Source: Truepera sp. (GTDB lineage: Bacteria; Deinococcota; Deinococci; Deinococcales; Trueperaceae). Taken from it: a DNA stretch of 40,142 nucleotides. The position numbers were made by a program, and so were the translations under genes. The stretch covers positions 1 to 40,142 of the forward strand of contig JAGXSJ010000152.1 of the NCBI GenBank assembly GCA_018333895.1, given 5' to 3'. A model generated the notes under the pieces. That model had not been told where the DNA came from. It saw only the letters and a list, made by a program, of their open reading frames with translations, and made no database searches. Below are positions 8,884 through 16,747 of the stretch, in pieces (the stretch's first letter is position 1; every line of letters begins with the position of its first letter).

Positions 8884-9330
8884 TTACCGCGCCACATTAA
8901 AGACGTTGCTGCCTAACGCAACCAGCGAGCCCAGGTCATCGAAGACATCGCTGCGCACCACAATCACCCGGCTGCCGGAGTGGACCACCGCGGCGGTGGC
9001 CAGCAAAGCCGAGCCCTTGGCCGGTTTGAGATAATCGACGCGCATGTCGATGGTGGCGATCTTGTCGATGCTGCTGGTATCGCTGACCGAGAGGGCCGCT
9101 GCCGCCCCGGCGGTGGCGTCGATCAAAAAGCTGATGATGCCGCCATGAGCCATCTGCCGGATGGGGTTGCCGATAAACTCGGGGCGCTGCGCCAGGCGGG
9201 TGCTGACGCGGAAGCCGGCCAAGTCGCAGGACTCCAGCTTAAGGCCCAAGAACTTATTGAGCGGGATCATCTCTTCGATGATCTGGCGGAGCAGTTCGAC
9301 ATCGAGTTGCTGGTTTGATGGGCCTGACAT
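8884..9330 (-). CDS. Hotdog-fold thioesterase (PaaI/YbgC-like)
   Basis: The 148-residue protein has the PaaI-type pattern: an N-terminal helix with MIPLNKFLGLKLES, the central motif RQMAHGGIISFLIDATAGAAA carrying the conserved HGG plus acidic Asp, and the strand DMRVDYLKPAKGS. These enzymes hydrolyse acyl-CoA or aryl-CoA thioesters; the substrate cannot be told from sequence. ATG 9330 is chosen because TACAAT lies exactly 5 nt before it, a leaderless arrangement. The reading frame extends to 9384, but those residues read through a repeated GC hairpin. It is transcribed divergently from the beta-helix gene at 9430 and is probably followed by the M29 peptidase in one transcript. Confidence 0.85.
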   Translation of the reverse strand: MSGPSNQQLDVELLRQIIEEMIPLNKFLGLKLESCDLAGFRVSTRLAQRPEFIGNPIRQMAHGGIISFLIDATAGAAAALSVSDTSSIDKIATIDMRVDYLKPAKGSALLATAAVVHSGSRVIVVRSDVFDDLGSLVALGSNVFNVAR

Positions 9331-9335
9331 GCCGC

Positions 9336-9341
9336 ATTGTA
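9336..9341 (-). promoter_or_regulatory. -10 box of thioesterase gene (leaderless)
   Basis: TACAAT on the minus strand, with 5 nt to the ATG at 9330. Its upstream side runs into the dispersed repeat at 9352-9400. Confidence 0.6.
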
Positions 9342-9351
9342 CCTGGTGTAA

Positions 9352-9400
9352 AATCCCCCGGCCTGCGGCCTCCCCCCTTACCAAGCGGGGTTGGGGGGAT
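9352..9400. repeat. Dispersed GC-rich inverted repeat (copy 1)
   Basis: The element begins AATCCCCCGGCCTG and ends GGGGTTGGGGGGATT, so the outer arms AATCCCCC and GGGGGATT pair. Its first 29 bp (9352-9380) recur at 37227-37255 with one visible mismatch. It sits exactly between two divergent leaderless promoters. Confidence 0.6.
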
Positions 9401-9418
9401 TTGCCCAGCCCAAGGCGG

Positions 9419-9424
9419 TATAAT
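9419..9424 (+). promoter_or_regulatory. -10 box of beta-helix gene (leaderless)
   Basis: Consensus TATAAT with 5 nt (CGCTT) to the ATG at 9430. No ribosome site is present. Confidence 0.65.
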
Positions 9425-9429
9425 CGCTT

Positions 9430-10092
9430 ATGCTAAAAACTGCCCAGCTGTTCGCACTGGACCGTGTCTGTGAGCCGTTGCGCGCCCTGCTTGCCCCCGA
9501 TTACCCCTGGGAAGTGTTAGGGCGCCTTGACCATTTTGTCGCTACCGTTAGCAACCAGCGCCTGGGGCGCATCCATCCGACCGCTGTGGTGAACGGGCCG
9601 GTCTATCTGGCTGAGACCGCGGTGATCTATCCCCACGCCTATATCGAAGGCCCGGCCTGGATCGGCGAGGGGGCCGAGGTCGGGCACGGCGCCTTGGTGC
9701 GGGGCGGAGTGGTGCTAGGGCCTGATGCCAAGGTAGGCCACGCCACCGAGGTCAAACGGTCACTGTTTTTGGAGGGGGCCAAGGCTCCGCACTTTAACTA
9801 CGTGGGTGACGCCGTCGTTGGGCGGCAGGTCAACCTGGGCGCCGGGGTGCGGCTGGCTAACCTTCAGGTCTTTAACGGCACCATCCGGATCGAGGGGATC
9901 GAGACCGGCTTGCGCAAGTTCAGCGCTGCCATCGGCGACGAGGTCTCCATCGGCTGTAACGCGGTACTCTCGCCGGGGACCATCATCGGCCCGCGCACGG
10001 TGGTCTATAACGGCGCTATGCTGCGCGGCGTCTATCCCGCTGATACCGTTATTAAGCTCAGGCAGACCCTGGAGTCGGCTCCGCGCCGCTAG
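9430..10092 (+). CDS. Left-handed beta-helix (hexapeptide) transferase-like protein
   Basis: The product is 220 residues. About 45 helical residues are followed by repeated hexapeptide-type turns (IHPTAVVNGPVYLAETAVIY, IGEGAEVGHGALVRGGVVLG, VGDAVVGRQVNLGAGVRLAN) that build a left-handed parallel beta helix, as in the acetyltransferase half of GlmU and relatives. The segment HFNYVGDAVVG resembles GlmU LNYLGDA and suggests an acyl or acetyl transfer site. There is no N-terminal pyrophosphorylase domain, so this is not a complete GlmU. It probably modifies a nucleotide sugar or amino sugar, but the substrate is inference. The rhomboid gene follows after 11 bp. Confidence 0.8.
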   Translation: MLKTAQLFALDRVCEPLRALLAPDYPWEVLGRLDHFVATVSNQRLGRIHPTAVVNGPVYLAETAVIYPHAYIEGPAWIGEGAEVGHGALVRGGVVLGPDAKVGHATEVKRSLFLEGAKAPHFNYVGDAVVGRQVNLGAGVRLANLQVFNGTIRIEGIETGLRKFSAAIGDEVSIGCNAVLSPGTIIGPRTVVYNGAMLRGVYPADTVIKLRQTLESAPRR

Positions 10093-10103
10093 CATTCCTG
10101 ATC

Positions 10104-10742
10104 ATGTTTCCACTACGTGACGCCAACCCCAAGCACGGCCCGGTCTACCTGATGTGGTTGTTGGTGGTGGCTAACGTGGCGGTCTTTGTGTATCAGCTCG
10201 GCTTGAGTGAGCCGCAACTCAGGAGTCTGGTGCTTAGTTACGGCTTTGTGCCACGCGCATTTTTTGGCGACCCGCTAGGCGAAGGCTATCGGCTGCTCTC
10301 GAGCATGTTTTTGCACGGCAACCTGCTGCACCTAGCCAGCAACATGTTCTTCTTGTGGGTCTTTGGCGACAATATCGAGGACCGGATGGGGCATGGCAAG
10401 TTCTTGCTGTTCTACCTGGTGGGTGGGGTGGTGGCGGCGGCTTCTCACGGTCTGCTGATGCCTAATTCGGCTATTCCCATGATCGGCGCCTCGGGTGGGG
10501 TCAGCGCGGTGCTAGGCGCTTATATCGTCGCCTTTCCGCGCCAGCGCATCCTGACCTTCATTCTGCCGCTGTTCTTGTTCTGGCTGCCGGCCTGGTTTTA
10601 TCTCGGCTACTGGGCGCTCATTCAGGTGATCGGCGGCCTCGGGGGCGGGGCGGGTGGCATCGCCTGGTGGGCGCATATCGGTGGTTTTGTGTTCGGGATG
10701 GTGCTGGCGCCCTGGCTACTACATTCAGGAGGTAGGAAGTAG
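10104..10742 (+). CDS. Rhomboid family intramembrane serine protease
   Basis: The 212-residue, multi-pass membrane protein shows the rhomboid signatures: SMFLHGNLLHLASNMFFLWV with the conserved His/Asn helix, the catalytic Ser in GASGGVSAVLGAY, and the catalytic His in the late helix WWAHIGGFVFGM. Rhomboids cleave transmembrane substrates inside the bilayer. The extended loop between helices and the C-terminal His helix are typical of the GlpG-like bacterial group. It lies 11 bp after the beta-helix gene; TAGCAT 8 nt before the ATG could be a weak internal -10. Its last codons (GGRK and stop) are made of the first unit of a 14-bp tandem repeat, so the original C-terminus may have been altered. 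Confidence 0.92.
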   Translation: MFPLRDANPKHGPVYLMWLLVVANVAVFVYQLGLSEPQLRSLVLSYGFVPRAFFGDPLGEGYRLLSSMFLHGNLLHLASNMFFLWVFGDNIEDRMGHGKFLLFYLVGGVVAAASHGLLMPNSAIPMIGASGGVSAVLGAYIVAFPRQRILTFILPLFLFWLPAWFYLGYWALIQVIGGLGGGAGGIAWWAHIGGFVFGMVLAPWLLHSGGRK

Positions 10743-10768
10743 GAGGTAGGAAGTAGGAGGTAGGAAGT
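10727..10768. repeat. Three perfect 14-bp tandem repeats at the rhomboid stop codon
   Basis: AGGAGGTAGGAAGT occurs three times in direct succession (10727, 10741, 10755), followed by further purine-rich sequence and CACTACCCACACC. The first unit supplies the rhomboid stop codon. Reverse-complement-like text (CTTCCTACTTCCTACC) reappears at 34146-34163 inside the signal-peptide codons of the metallophosphoesterase gene. Confidence 0.75.
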
Positions 10769-10807
10769 AGGGGCTTCCCACTACCCACACCCCACTACCT
10801 AACCCCG

Positions 10808-12889
10808 CTAGCGGGTGGTGCCGATGCGTAGCCTGATGGTGCGCAGCCGCGCGGCTACCAACTGGGCGATATCCACCACCTCGGGGGCGCCGTCTTGTTG
10901 GGCGCTCTCGCTGCTGGCGAGCATCACCTTGCAGAAGGGGCAGCCGGTAGCGATCACCGCCGCGCCGGTAGCTTGGGCCTCCTGAAAGCGGTTTTCGGAG
11001 ACCCGTTGGGCGCCCGGCTCCTCCTCTTTCCAGAACTGCGCGCCGCCCGCGCCGCAACAGAACGAGTTCTCGCGGTGGCGTGGCAGCTCGACTATGGTGT
11101 TGCCACCTTGCGTCAGCACATCGCGGGGGGCGTCGTAGATGCCGTTGTGGCGGCCCAAGTAGCAAGGGTCGTGGTAGGTCAGCGGCTGGGTAAGCTCGAG
11201 CGGTGGCAGGCGCCCGGTTAGCATCAGCTCGTCGATCAGTTGGCTGTGGTGCATCACCGTGTAGTGCCCGCCGAGCTGCGGGTAGTCGTTGGCTAGCGCA
11301 TTGAAGCAGTGGGGGCAGGTGGTCAGCACCCGCTTGGGCTTGGCCGGGTCGAGGGTTTGCAGCGCGTCGTTCAAAGTGGCGACATTCTCGCTGGCCAACT
11401 GATAGTAGAGGTACTCGTTGCCGGAGCGCCGCGCCGGGTCGCCGGTACACTTTTCGGCCTTGCCCAGAATGGCGTAGTTGACCCCGGCGTGGTTAAGGAT
11501 CTCGGCCATGGCGCGGGTGGTCTGTTGCGCTTGCGGGTCGTAGCTGCCGGCGCAACCGACAAAGAAGAGCACCTCGAAATTGGGGTTCTCGGCTACGGTG
11601 GGGACTCCTAGCCCGGCGGCCCAGGCGTCGCGCTTATCTTGAGCTAGCCCCCAGGGGTTGCCAGCGCGCTCTAAGCCGCGGAAGGCCGTGCCTAGCTCGG
11701 ACGGGAAGGCCCCTGCCATCAGCACCTGCTGGCGGCGGATGTCGATGATGTCGATCATCTGCTCACACCCCACCGGGCAGATCTCGATGCAGGCGCCGCA
11801 GGTGGTGCAGGCCCAGAGCGACTCCTGGTTGATCACAAAGTCGAGCACCGCTCGCGGGCTCTCGCCGCCGGCGGCTAGCGCTCCAGCCACGCGATTAAGC
11901 TCGTAGCGCTTGTTGATCTCGATAGCGGCTGGGCTGAGCGCCTTGCCGGTCGCTGCCGCCGGGCAGGCGTTGGTGCAGCGGTTACACATGATGCAGGCGT
12001 AAGCGTCAAGCAGCTGCGGCAAGCGGAAGTGCTCGAGCCGCTCGACGCCGTAGCGCTCCACGCTTTCGTCCTCGAAGTTAATCGGCGAGAGCACGCCGCT
12101 TGAGACCTTGCTGCCGTCTTGGTGCCTAGGCTCTAAGGCGAAGTTGGCCGGTGCCATGAACAGATGGAGATGTTTTGAACGCGGAAAGTAAGGCAAAAAG
12201 GCCAGGATCAGCCCCAGCGCTCCCCAAAAGCCGATATGCCAGCCGATGATGCGGTTATCGCCGGGGCCGATCAGCCCGGCCAGCAGCGAGGCCACCGGCT
12301 GCCAGGGGTCGGCTTGCCCCTGGTAGGCCAGCAGGGAGCTATGGCCCAGCAGCCTGAAGCCGACATGCAGGAAAATAAACCCCAGCACGATCAGGCTATC
12401 GCGGCGGAGGCCCATGAGGGCGTCTTCGTGGCTGAGCGTCCGGGGGTTAACAGATAGCAGCCGGGGGTCGCGCAGGAGGAAGCGGCGCACGAAGAAGTAC
12501 CCTACCCCAACGATGACCAGCGCGGTGAACAGGTCGGCGCCTAGGCGGTAGAGCCCACCCAGGACGCTCTGGTGAAAACCGTGCAGCCAGGCTGGCGGCA
12601 GGTAGGCTTCGAGCAGGTCGAAGAGGTTGACCAGGGCGTAGAAGATGAAGCCGTAAAAGACCAGGGCGTGAAAGAAGCTGACCAGCGGCCGGTCGCGAAA
12701 GACCGTGCTCTGGCTAATGGTGCGGGCGATAGCCTCGCCGCAGCGCTCGGTGAGGTGGTTAAAGCTCGGGTAGTAGCCGCGCTCCCCCCGCGACACGGCC
12801 AGGATTACCCGGCGGAAGCCAACCACCGCAAAGTAGAGCGACACCACGGCCAACAGGGCGAAGAGGAGCTTCTCAGGTAAGGTGAGCAA
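10808..12889 (-). CDS. Membrane Fe-S oxidoreductase with two CCG domains (DUF224/EMO-like)
   Basis: The N-terminal third has about five membrane helices of the NarI/DsrM cytochrome b type, including several His (FFHALVFYGF, FLHVGFRLLG). Next come two 4Fe-4S motifs, CIMCNRCTNACP and CTTCGACIEICP. Two heterodisulfide-reductase CCG domains follow (FVGCAGSYDP; HDPCYLGRHN with SFCCGAGGAQFW). This is the architecture of proteins proposed to move electrons from electron-transfer flavoprotein to menaquinone during fatty-acid oxidation. ETF genes are not in the window. Start: TTG 12889 has GGAGG at 6-nt spacing; GTG 12931 is a possible longer start without a site. It is transcribed downstream of mnmD. 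Confidence 0.85.
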   Translation of the reverse strand: MLTLPEKLLFALLAVVSLYFAVVGFRRVILAVSRGERGYYPSFNHLTERCGEAIARTISQSTVFRDRPLVSFFHALVFYGFIFYALVNLFDLLEAYLPPAWLHGFHQSVLGGLYRLGADLFTALVIVGVGYFFVRRFLLRDPRLLSVNPRTLSHEDALMGLRRDSLIVLGFIFLHVGFRLLGHSSLLAYQGQADPWQPVASLLAGLIGPGDNRIIGWHIGFWGALGLILAFLPYFPRSKHLHLFMAPANFALEPRHQDGSKVSSGVLSPINFEDESVERYGVERLEHFRLPQLLDAYACIMCNRCTNACPAAATGKALSPAAIEINKRYELNRVAGALAAGGESPRAVLDFVINQESLWACTTCGACIEICPVGCEQMIDIIDIRRQQVLMAGAFPSELGTAFRGLERAGNPWGLAQDKRDAWAAGLGVPTVAENPNFEVLFFVGCAGSYDPQAQQTTRAMAEILNHAGVNYAILGKAEKCTGDPARRSGNEYLYYQLASENVATLNDALQTLDPAKPKRVLTTCPHCFNALANDYPQLGGHYTVMHHSQLIDELMLTGRLPPLELTQPLTYHDPCYLGRHNGIYDAPRDVLTQGGNTIVELPRHRENSFCCGAGGAQFWKEEEPGAQRVSENRFQEAQATGAAVIATGCPFCKVMLASSESAQQDGAPEVVDIAQLVAARLRTIRLRIGTTR

Positions 12890-12984
12890 CGGCGACCTCC
12901 ACAAGGCAGCTACGGTGATAGCGCTGAGCACAATTCTGACACATCAGCCGATGGCTGAACCGTTAATACCGTTATACTGTATGG

Positions 12985-13010
12985 CCCTCCCCCCATGTTA
13001 TGGGGGAGGG
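12985..13010. terminator. GC-rich palindrome 3' of mnmD
   Basis: Inverted repeat CCCTCCCCCCAT / ATGGGGGAGGG around GTT, 14 bp after the mnmD stop on the minus strand. It is related to the palindrome at 7738-7762 and shares the same flank GTGTGGGAGGGGGT. Confidence 0.5.
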
Positions 13011-13023
13011 TGTGGGAGGGGGT

Positions 13024-13722
13024 TTAAGGGCCGGGAAAGCCCCCCAGAGACTTGCAGGCCACCAGCATCTCGCGCTTGCCGCCGGGCGGACCGGGGCGCT
13101 TGGCGACCGCTAAGCCGAGCGCCGCTAGGCGCCGCCGCACCACCCCGCTAACGCTGTAGGTGCTAAGGCAGCCGCCGGGGGCGAGCGCCGCGCTTAGCTT
13201 ACCGAGGAACGCCTCCGACCACAGCTCAGGGTTAACCGTCGGGCTAAAGGCGTCCTGATAGATGGCGTCCGCCTCCGCCTCGCCCAGCGCCTGTTCAGTG
13301 GCCTCGCCGAGCAGCAGCACCAGCGTAACGGAACGATACTCAAACGCTCCTGCGGGCGCCGCCCAATAGCTCATGAGGGCGTCGTACAGCTCAGGGTGCT
13401 TAAGCGCCGTGCGGTAGCCGAGGGCAGAGGCTATGGACACCGGCAGCAGGGCGCGCTCGAGCCCCCGGTAGTAGAGCGGTGCGTCGTGCGCTAGCGCGAG
13501 ATCGGCGGTTAGCAAGAAGTTGAGGCCGGTCCCAAAGCCGACCTCCAGCACGCGGGTAGCCTGGCCGCGACTGAGCCGCGCCGCTACCCCGCTGCCCGCC
13601 ACAAAGACGTGCTGCGACTCGCTGATCGCCCCCTGGCGCGAATGAAAGGTCTGCGCAAAGGCCTCGCTGTAGAGGGTCTGGCTGCCGTCTTGGGTGATGA
13701 TGGGATAATACTCCGCGGTCAT
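13024..13722 (-). CDS. mnmD: tRNA U34 5-methylaminomethyl-2-thiouridine methyltransferase domain protein (MnmD)
   Basis: The 232-residue protein carries the SAM-binding motif LEVGFGTGLNFLLTA, the MnmC/MnmD signature IYQDAFSPTVNPELWSEAFL, and a late motif LAPGGCLSTYSVSGVVRRRL. It matches the stand-alone methyltransferase half of MnmC, which completes mnm5s2U at the wobble base of some tRNAs. The FAD oxidase half is absent, as in many non-proteobacterial MnmD proteins. The frame continues upstream to a GTG at 13758. I favour ATG 13722 because family members begin near TAEYYPIITQDGSQTLYSE; the GAGG site before it is close (2 nt). It follows the O-antigen-ligase-like gene with a short gap and may share its transcript. 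Confidence 0.87.
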   Translation of the reverse strand: MTAEYYPIITQDGSQTLYSEAFAQTFHSRQGAISESQHVFVAGSGVAARLSRGQATRVLEVGFGTGLNFLLTADLALAHDAPLYYRGLERALLPVSIASALGYRTALKHPELYDALMSYWAAPAGAFEYRSVTLVLLLGEATEQALGEAEADAIYQDAFSPTVNPELWSEAFLGKLSAALAPGGCLSTYSVSGVVRRRLAALGLAVAKRPGPPGGKREMLVACKSLGGFPGP

Positions 13723-13772
13723 GACCTCATGCCCAACTGCGCCGATGAGCCGCCGCACGCCGCCACCCCTTA

Positions 13773-14927
13773 CTACTGCTCGCTACCGCAAGCCTGGCAA
13801 TTGGCAAGACGGGGCGGTTCGCCTGCTATGGAGGCCCAGGCTACCGCTACCCATAAGGGATAGTGCACAGCGGCAGCAAACCAGATGTAGTCGACCAGAT
13901 TAATCAGCACCGCCACGCCGATCAGCCCCAGCACCAGCCAGGCTCGAGCCCGCCACAAATAGCGCCACACCTGGCCCCACAGCACCAAAAACCCTGCCAG
14001 CCCCAACACCCCCGACTCGACCAACAGCCCCAAGAGCAGATTATGGGCGTGGGAGGCGTAGGGGTCGAGGGCGGCAGGCGGCTGATGGACCTGGTAGTAG
14101 CTCTGAAAGCCCCCTACCCCCAGACCGGTCAGCGGATGAGCGGTAATGGCCTGCCAAGCCACCGCCCAAACCTCCAGGCGGGACTGGTTGGTCAGATAGT
14201 CAGGATCGATGAGCGTGGCTAGGCGTAGCTCGGGAAACGATACCGCGGCCAACAGGAATACCCCCACCGCCCCCAATAGGCCTAGGTACCGCGCTCGGGT
14301 CGGAAAGCGCGCTAGCACCAGGAGTGAGGTGACCACCAGCCCCAGCCAAGCGGCGCGGCTACCGGACAGGGTCGCAGCCCCCAGCCCCAGGAGCAGCGCT
14401 ACCGCACCCGGCAGGCCGCCGCCCAGCACAGCCGCCAAGGCGGCGCTTAGCGCGGCGCCGATCCCGTAAAAGTTGGGGTTGGGCGTAAGGCCGCTCACGC
14501 GGCCACCGGCCGGGTCGGCCAAGGCCTGCGCCAGGCCGATTCCCAAGCTCACCAACAGGCCTATCACCACTCCCCAGGCGGCGAGGCCAGCTCCCGCCTG
14601 CCGGAGCATGACCCGGCTTCCAACCATCACCAGGCCGGCCATAACCGCCGTCCCCAGCCACCAGCCCGCCCGTAGCCAGCGATCTAGCGGGGGAGGGTGG
14701 CGCGCCTCCAGAGCAGCCACTGGGAGCCCATGATCGGTTGGGCCCAGCAGCTGCGACGCCGCCCCCAGCAGCGCAAAGAGCGCCAACGGCAGTACAAACC
14801 AGGCGCGTTCGCGGCGCCTTAGCGCAGCTAAACCGATTAGCGCGGCGATGCCGCCAAACCAGACCGGCTGCACCGGCAACAGAATAAACAACCAGGCCGG
14901 CCACCGCACGGCTCTAGCGCGCTCCAA
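13773..14927 (-). CDS. Wzy/WaaL-type O-antigen polymerase or ligase
   Basis: The product has up to 384 residues and about ten hydrophobic helices. The O-antigen ligase domain region is recognisable by TPNPNFYGIGAALSAAL, LSGSRAAWLGL, a large external loop with WAVAWQAITAHPLTGLGVGG, and SHAHNLLLGLLVESGVLGL, which holds the characteristic HxHN. Family members join or polymerise lipid-linked glycans at the outer face of the cytoplasmic membrane. With a Wzm/Wzt exporter nearby, a ligase role is as likely as polymerase. The start is uncertain: TTG 14927 overlaps the preceding gene by 14 bp, while GTG 14909 would leave a 4-bp gap. It forms an operon with the sugar-phosphate transferase gene. Confidence 0.83.
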   Translation of the reverse strand: MERARAVRWPAWLFILLPVQPVWFGGIAALIGLAALRRRERAWFVLPLALFALLGAASQLLGPTDHGLPVAALEARHPPPLDRWLRAGWWLGTAVMAGLVMVGSRVMLRQAGAGLAAWGVVIGLLVSLGIGLAQALADPAGGRVSGLTPNPNFYGIGAALSAALAAVLGGGLPGAVALLLGLGAATLSGSRAAWLGLVVTSLLVLARFPTRARYLGLLGAVGVFLLAAVSFPELRLATLIDPDYLTNQSRLEVWAVAWQAITAHPLTGLGVGGFQSYYQVHQPPAALDPYASHAHNLLLGLLVESGVLGLAGFLVLWGQVWRYLWRARAWLVLGLIGVAVLINLVDYIWFAAAVHYPLWVAVAWASIAGEPPRLANCQACGSEQ

Positions 14928-16170
14928 AGCCGGTCAGGAGAATTCTGATCGTCTTAAACACAATTAAGGTATCCAACCACCAGGAGAGATGCTTTACGTA
15001 GTATAAATCGTAGCTGAGCTTGGTGATAGCCTCATCGGCGCCGGCGGCATAGCCCTGATGCACCTGCGCCCAACCGGTCAGGCCAGGTTTGACCAGGTGC
15101 CGGTACGGGTAGAGGGGGATGCGAACCGCAAACTCGCCAGCAAATTGCGCCTGTTCGGGTCGTGGGCCGATCAGGCTCATCTCTCCCCGCCAGACATTCC
15201 ACAACTGAGGCAGCTCATCGAGGCGGAATCTCCGCAACCGGCGGCCCAAGCGGGTCACGCGGTGATCATCGGCTTGCGCAAAGCGGTTACCCTGCTCTTC
15301 GGCGGCTGTCTGCATGGTGCGAAACTTGACCATCCGAAATGGCTTCCCCCCCTGCCCAACCCGCTCTTGCCAGAACAACAGCGGGCCGGTCGAATCTAAA
15401 CGAATGAGCAGCGCTAGCAGCCCCATTAACGGCAGGGTTAAAGGCAACGTCAGCAAGACCAGGCCGACATCCAGCAAACGCTTCAGATACGGGTACAGCC
15501 CTGGCAGCTGCCAGCCCTCCAACAGCGCTTGGGAGTGATGCTTAAGCGAAACCCTGCCGCTAAGCCGCTCATACACCACTGCCGCGTGGATGACCGGGAC
15601 TCCCCGCAACGACTGCTCGGCCACGAAGCGTGACCACTGTGGGTCGATAGCCGCATGCGGGTCGACTACTACCGCCTGAACCGGCACCAGGCGCGGGCTA
15701 GCCAAAACCACCCCCATCCCCCAGCTTGGTAAAGCGTCCACCAGGCCGCCGGGCACCAGTGCCAGGCGATGCCGCTCGGGCCGTTGCAGCCACAGATATA
15801 AGGCCTGCCAGAGAAAGGCCATCGCGAAAGCCCCCAGCAGATAGGTGCGCGAAAAATACCACCCGGAAACGACCAGCACGGCTGAGGTGAGCAGGAACCA
15901 GGAGAGTAGGGAGGCCAAGAGCGTAGTTAGGGCATCGGTCTTGGCCAGACTGAGCACCCGGCGGGTGTAAATCACCGACCCGAGGTAGCTGATTACTACC
16001 AGGCCGACCATGCCATAGGCGTCGGCGCCGATGATCCAGAATCTATGGTTGTACCAGCCCAGCAGCGACCCGGCAAATATGATCGCCACCGTTCCGGCTC
16101 CATGCCAGAGCCACTCCAGCCCGCTCGAAGAAGGCCGTAATAGTTTGCGGATTGAGAACGGCAGCACCAT
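14914..16170 (-). CDS. Polyprenyl-phosphate sugar-1-phosphate transferase (WbaP/UndPP initiating enzyme)
   Basis: The 418-residue protein has four to five N-terminal membrane helices, a degenerate Rossmann-like middle region and the C-terminal bacterial sugar transferase domain. That domain starts at KRLLDVGLVLLTLPLTLPLM and includes WQERVGQGGKPFRMVKFRTM, LDELPQLWNVWRGEMSLIGP and KPGLTGWAQV. Such enzymes transfer a sugar phosphate from a UDP-sugar to undecaprenyl phosphate, the first step of O-antigen or exopolysaccharide synthesis. The ATG at 16170 is preceded by AAGGTGAGG. A TATGCT box at 16216-16221 on the minus strand may be the promoter. It leads the minus-strand arm of the glycan island. 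Confidence 0.93.
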   Translation of the reverse strand: MVLPFSIRKLLRPSSSGLEWLWHGAGTVAIIFAGSLLGWYNHRFWIIGADAYGMVGLVVISYLGSVIYTRRVLSLAKTDALTTLLASLLSWFLLTSAVLVVSGWYFSRTYLLGAFAMAFLWQALYLWLQRPERHRLALVPGGLVDALPSWGMGVVLASPRLVPVQAVVVDPHAAIDPQWSRFVAEQSLRGVPVIHAAVVYERLSGRVSLKHHSQALLEGWQLPGLYPYLKRLLDVGLVLLTLPLTLPLMGLLALLIRLDSTGPLLFWQERVGQGGKPFRMVKFRTMQTAAEEQGNRFAQADDHRVTRLGRRLRRFRLDELPQLWNVWRGEMSLIGPRPEQAQFAGEFAVRIPLYPYRHLVKPGLTGWAQVHQGYAAGADEAITKLSYDLYYVKHLSWWLDTLIVFKTIRILLTGFGAR

Positions 16171-16215
16171 AACCTCACCTTAGCCCGTTGCGCCCAAGCT
16201 GGGCACCGTGAGGGT

Positions 16216-16221
16216 AGCATA
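16216..16221 (-). promoter_or_regulatory. Possible -10 box of the glycan minus-strand operon
   Basis: TATGCT on the minus strand about 45 nt before the ATG of the sugar-phosphate transferase gene. No convincing -35 is visible. Confidence 0.35.
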
Positions 16222-16284
16222 ACCCGGCCTCCGGTAAGCCTCAACCTCAGAGATGCGCGTTATCAACCTTCGACTTCGCTTCGC

Positions 16285-16625
16285 TCAGGGTGACACCATT
16301 AGTAGGGTGCGCTCGCGCACCGCTGCTCTGAGACCCTTCGCGAAGCCTGTCCTGAGTGAACCTGCGAGTATCCGCAGGTCGAAGGGCTCAGGGTGACACC
16401 ATTAGGGTGCGCTCGCGCACCGCTGCTCTGAGACCCTTCGCGAAGCCTGTCCTGAGTGAACCTGCGAGTATCCGCAGGTCGAAGGGCTCAGGGTGACACC
16501 ATTAGGGTGCGCTCGCGCACCGCTGCTCTGAGACCCTTCGCGAAGCCTGTCCTGAGTGAACCTGCGAGTATCCGCAGGTCGAAGGGCTCAGGGTGCCACC
16601 ATTAGGGTGCGCTCGCGCACCGCTG
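16285..16625. repeat. 100-bp tandem repeat array (three full units)
   Basis: Units 16321-16420 and 16421-16520 are identical, and 16521-16620 differs by one base (A to C at about 16596). A partial unit precedes at about 16285-16320 with a 3-bp insertion, and 5 bp of a further unit follow. Each unit holds nested inverted repeats: CCTGAG/CTCAGG outside, CCTGCG/CGCAGG inside, and a separate GGTGCGCTCGCGCACC palindrome. The array lies between the divergent glycan operons. Confidence 0.95.
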
Positions 16626-16677
16626 AGCGTTTTATCATTCTGAGCGCAGTGACATTCGCAGTGTCATTTACGGCTAC

Positions 16678-16707
16678 TTGCTTACCGTTCGCCAGAGGTG
16701 CTACCCT
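16678..16707 (+). promoter_or_regulatory. Possible promoter of wzm-wzt
   Basis: TTGCTT (16678-16683) and TACCCT (16702-16707), spaced 18 bp, about 40 nt before the wzm ATG and just after the tandem repeats. The match is moderate. Confidence 0.3.
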
Positions 16708-16747
16708 GTCCCCGGCGGGGAGCTACGCGCCAAGAGAGCTGGAAGGT

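Noticed and set aside
16285-16625. CRISPR array
   Set aside because: The units are contiguous 100-bp copies without unique spacers, and no cas genes are present.
16556-16747. Longer start for the Wzm permease
   Set aside because: The extra 64 residues read through the last tandem repeat and an intergenic stretch; the family homology begins at MQISKTT (16748).
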